A stretch of 64,000 bases of DNA from Roseinatronobacter thiooxidans (GTDB lineage Bacteria; Pseudomonadota; Alphaproteobacteria; Rhodobacterales; Rhodobacteraceae): assembly GCF_001870675.1 (NCBI RefSeq), contig NZ_MEHT01000009.1:1-64000 (forward strand), written 5' to 3'. The position numbers were made by a program, and so were the translations under genes. This document shows, piece by piece, positions 63,269 through 64,000 of the stretch. Within the stretch, counting starts at the first letter, position 1; each line of letters begins with the position of its first letter. The notes under the pieces are model-generated. The model saw nothing but the letters and a program-made list of their open reading frames with translations. It was not told the origin of the DNA and made no database searches.

Positions 63269-64000
63269 ATGCACTTTTCCAAGACTTCACTGCTGAAACA
63301 TTTTGGTCTGGTGCTGTCGGCCTGTACTGTTGTGCTTTTTGCCCCCCCACTGCCAGCGCAGGCGCAAAACATGTTTGCCCCCGCGCGCACCGTCAATGAC
63401 CGTGTCATCAGCAATTACGATGTCGAGCAGCGCATCAATTTCATGACAGTGCTGAATGCAGGCGCGGCAGATATGCGCCGCGATGCGCTGACACGATTGA
63501 CCGAAGAAGCGGTGCAGCGCGATTATGCGCGGCGTCTGGGCATTCGGGTAAACCGCGATGAAATCCGCGAAGGGATGGCGGAATTCGCCGCGCGTGCCGA
63601 ACTGCCAACGGAAGAGTTTGTCGCAGCCCTCGGGGAAAGCGGTGTCGATGCCGAAACATTCGAGGGGTTTGTCGAGGCAGGCTTGCTATGGCGCAAGGTC
63701 GTGGCACAGCGGTTTCCGGCATTGATCGACGTCTCGGGTGCCGATGTGCGCCGTTCGCGCGATGTGGCCGCGATCCTTGGGCGGGAACGCGTGCTGATTT
63801 CCGAGATTTTTCTGCCCACCGACCCCGAATTTGCAGAGGCCGTGTCCCAGATCATGGAGATGATCGAGGGCGCGCGCAGCGTCGAGGAATTCTCTAATCT
63901 TGCGCGCGAATTCTCTTTGGCCGGTTCGCGCGACCAAGGCGGGCGTTTGCCCGATTGGGTGCCTGTTGAAAACCTGCCGGGGCCGATATCGGGGCCAATT
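63269..64000 (+). CDS. surA: SurA-type periplasmic chaperone/isomerase (5' part)
   Basis: At least 244 residues, running off the window end. Signal peptide MHFSKTSLLKHFGLVLSACT to about APPLPAQAQ, then the SurA N-domain (TVNDRVISNYDVEQRI) and the beginning of a parvulin domain (VLISEIFLP, AREFSLAGSRDQGGRLPDW). The lptD-surA order is the usual one; it folds LptD and other barrels. pdxA and ksgA are expected downstream. Confidence 0.9.
   Translation, partial: MHFSKTSLLKHFGLVLSACTVVLFAPPLPAQAQNMFAPARTVNDRVISNYDVEQRINFMTVLNAGAADMRRDALTRLTEEAVQRDYARRLGIRVNRDEIREGMAEFAARAELPTEEFVAALGESGVDAETFEGFVEAGLLWRKVVAQRFPALIDVSGADVRRSRDVAAILGRERVLISEIFLPTDPEFAEAVSQIMEMIEGARSVEEFSNLAREFSLAGSRDQGGRLPDWVPVENLPGPISGPI

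Overview
The window looks like a chromosomal segment of an alphaproteobacterium of the Rhodobacteraceae/Roseobacter group, probably from a saline habitat. This rests on G+C-rich coding sequence, several gene blocks that read as typical of this group (tRNA-Trp/secE/nusG/rplK/rplA, cysS-cimA, yajC-secD-secF-Mth938, lptF-lptG-lptD-surA, glycine-riboswitch gcvTHP), and a complete ectoine cluster with its dedicated aspartate kinase. The genus cannot be fixed by reading alone. Almost everything is core genome: there is no CRISPR array, insertion sequence, prophage or plasmid backbone.

Layout. 1-2.9 kb: an ABC half-exporter and a hexapeptide acetyltransferase. 2.9-6.1 kb: tRNA-Trp, a sulfotransferase-like gene that starts almost at the tRNA end, then secE, nusG, rplK and rplA. 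6.2-8.6 kb (minus): moaE, moaD, pgsA, nudC. 8.9-10.8 kb: a CpdB-like nucleotidase without an obvious signal peptide. 10.9-16.1 kb: tandem glycine riboswitch, gcvT, gcvH, gcvP, then a Kbp/LysM protein. 16.2-19.6 kb (minus): a PpiD-like foldase and trpE. 19.8-22.1 kb: rlmJ, then msrP-msrQ on the minus strand. 22.3-28.0 kb (minus): a five-gene dipeptide-type ABC importer. 28.1-32.6 kb: a MarR/EctR-like regulator divergent from ectA-ectB-ectC-ask. 32.9-36.1 kb: rpsA, ihfB, lapA, trpF.

36.1-38.6 kb: an NsrR-like Rrf2 regulator divergent from a Tat-signal sulfide:quinone-oxidoreductase-like flavoprotein and a small membrane protein; two perfect FNR-type sites lie between the divergent genes. 38.8-43.5 kb: cysS, whose 3' third is strikingly AT-rich, then cimA, a methyltransferase and a squalene/phytoene-synthase-like protein in an overlapping operon. 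43.7-50.3 kb: yajC, secD, secF, an Mth938/NDUFAF3-like gene, ccmABCDG and a GNAT protein. 50.3-53.6 kb (minus): a membrane-anchored hypothetical and acnA. 53.8-57.3 kb: a DUF1223 protein and an IorAB-type molybdenum hydroxylase. 57.3-58.6 kb (minus): a cytochrome P450. 58.7-64 kb: lptF, lptG, lptD and the 5' part of surA, cut by the window edge.

Functional themes are envelope biogenesis and protein export, osmoprotection, glycine and one-carbon metabolism, molybdenum enzymes (MoaDE supply; MsrP and IorAB as clients) and redox or sulfur control. No complete new defence or secondary-metabolite system is visible. The signals most worth a second look are the mosaic cysS with a possible leaderless cysteine-containing upstream peptide, the FNR/NsrR-like/Tat-SQR module, the tRNA-abutting sulfotransferase gene, the co-location of bacterial relatives of mitochondrial complex I assembly factors, and a repeated two-hairpin intergenic element.
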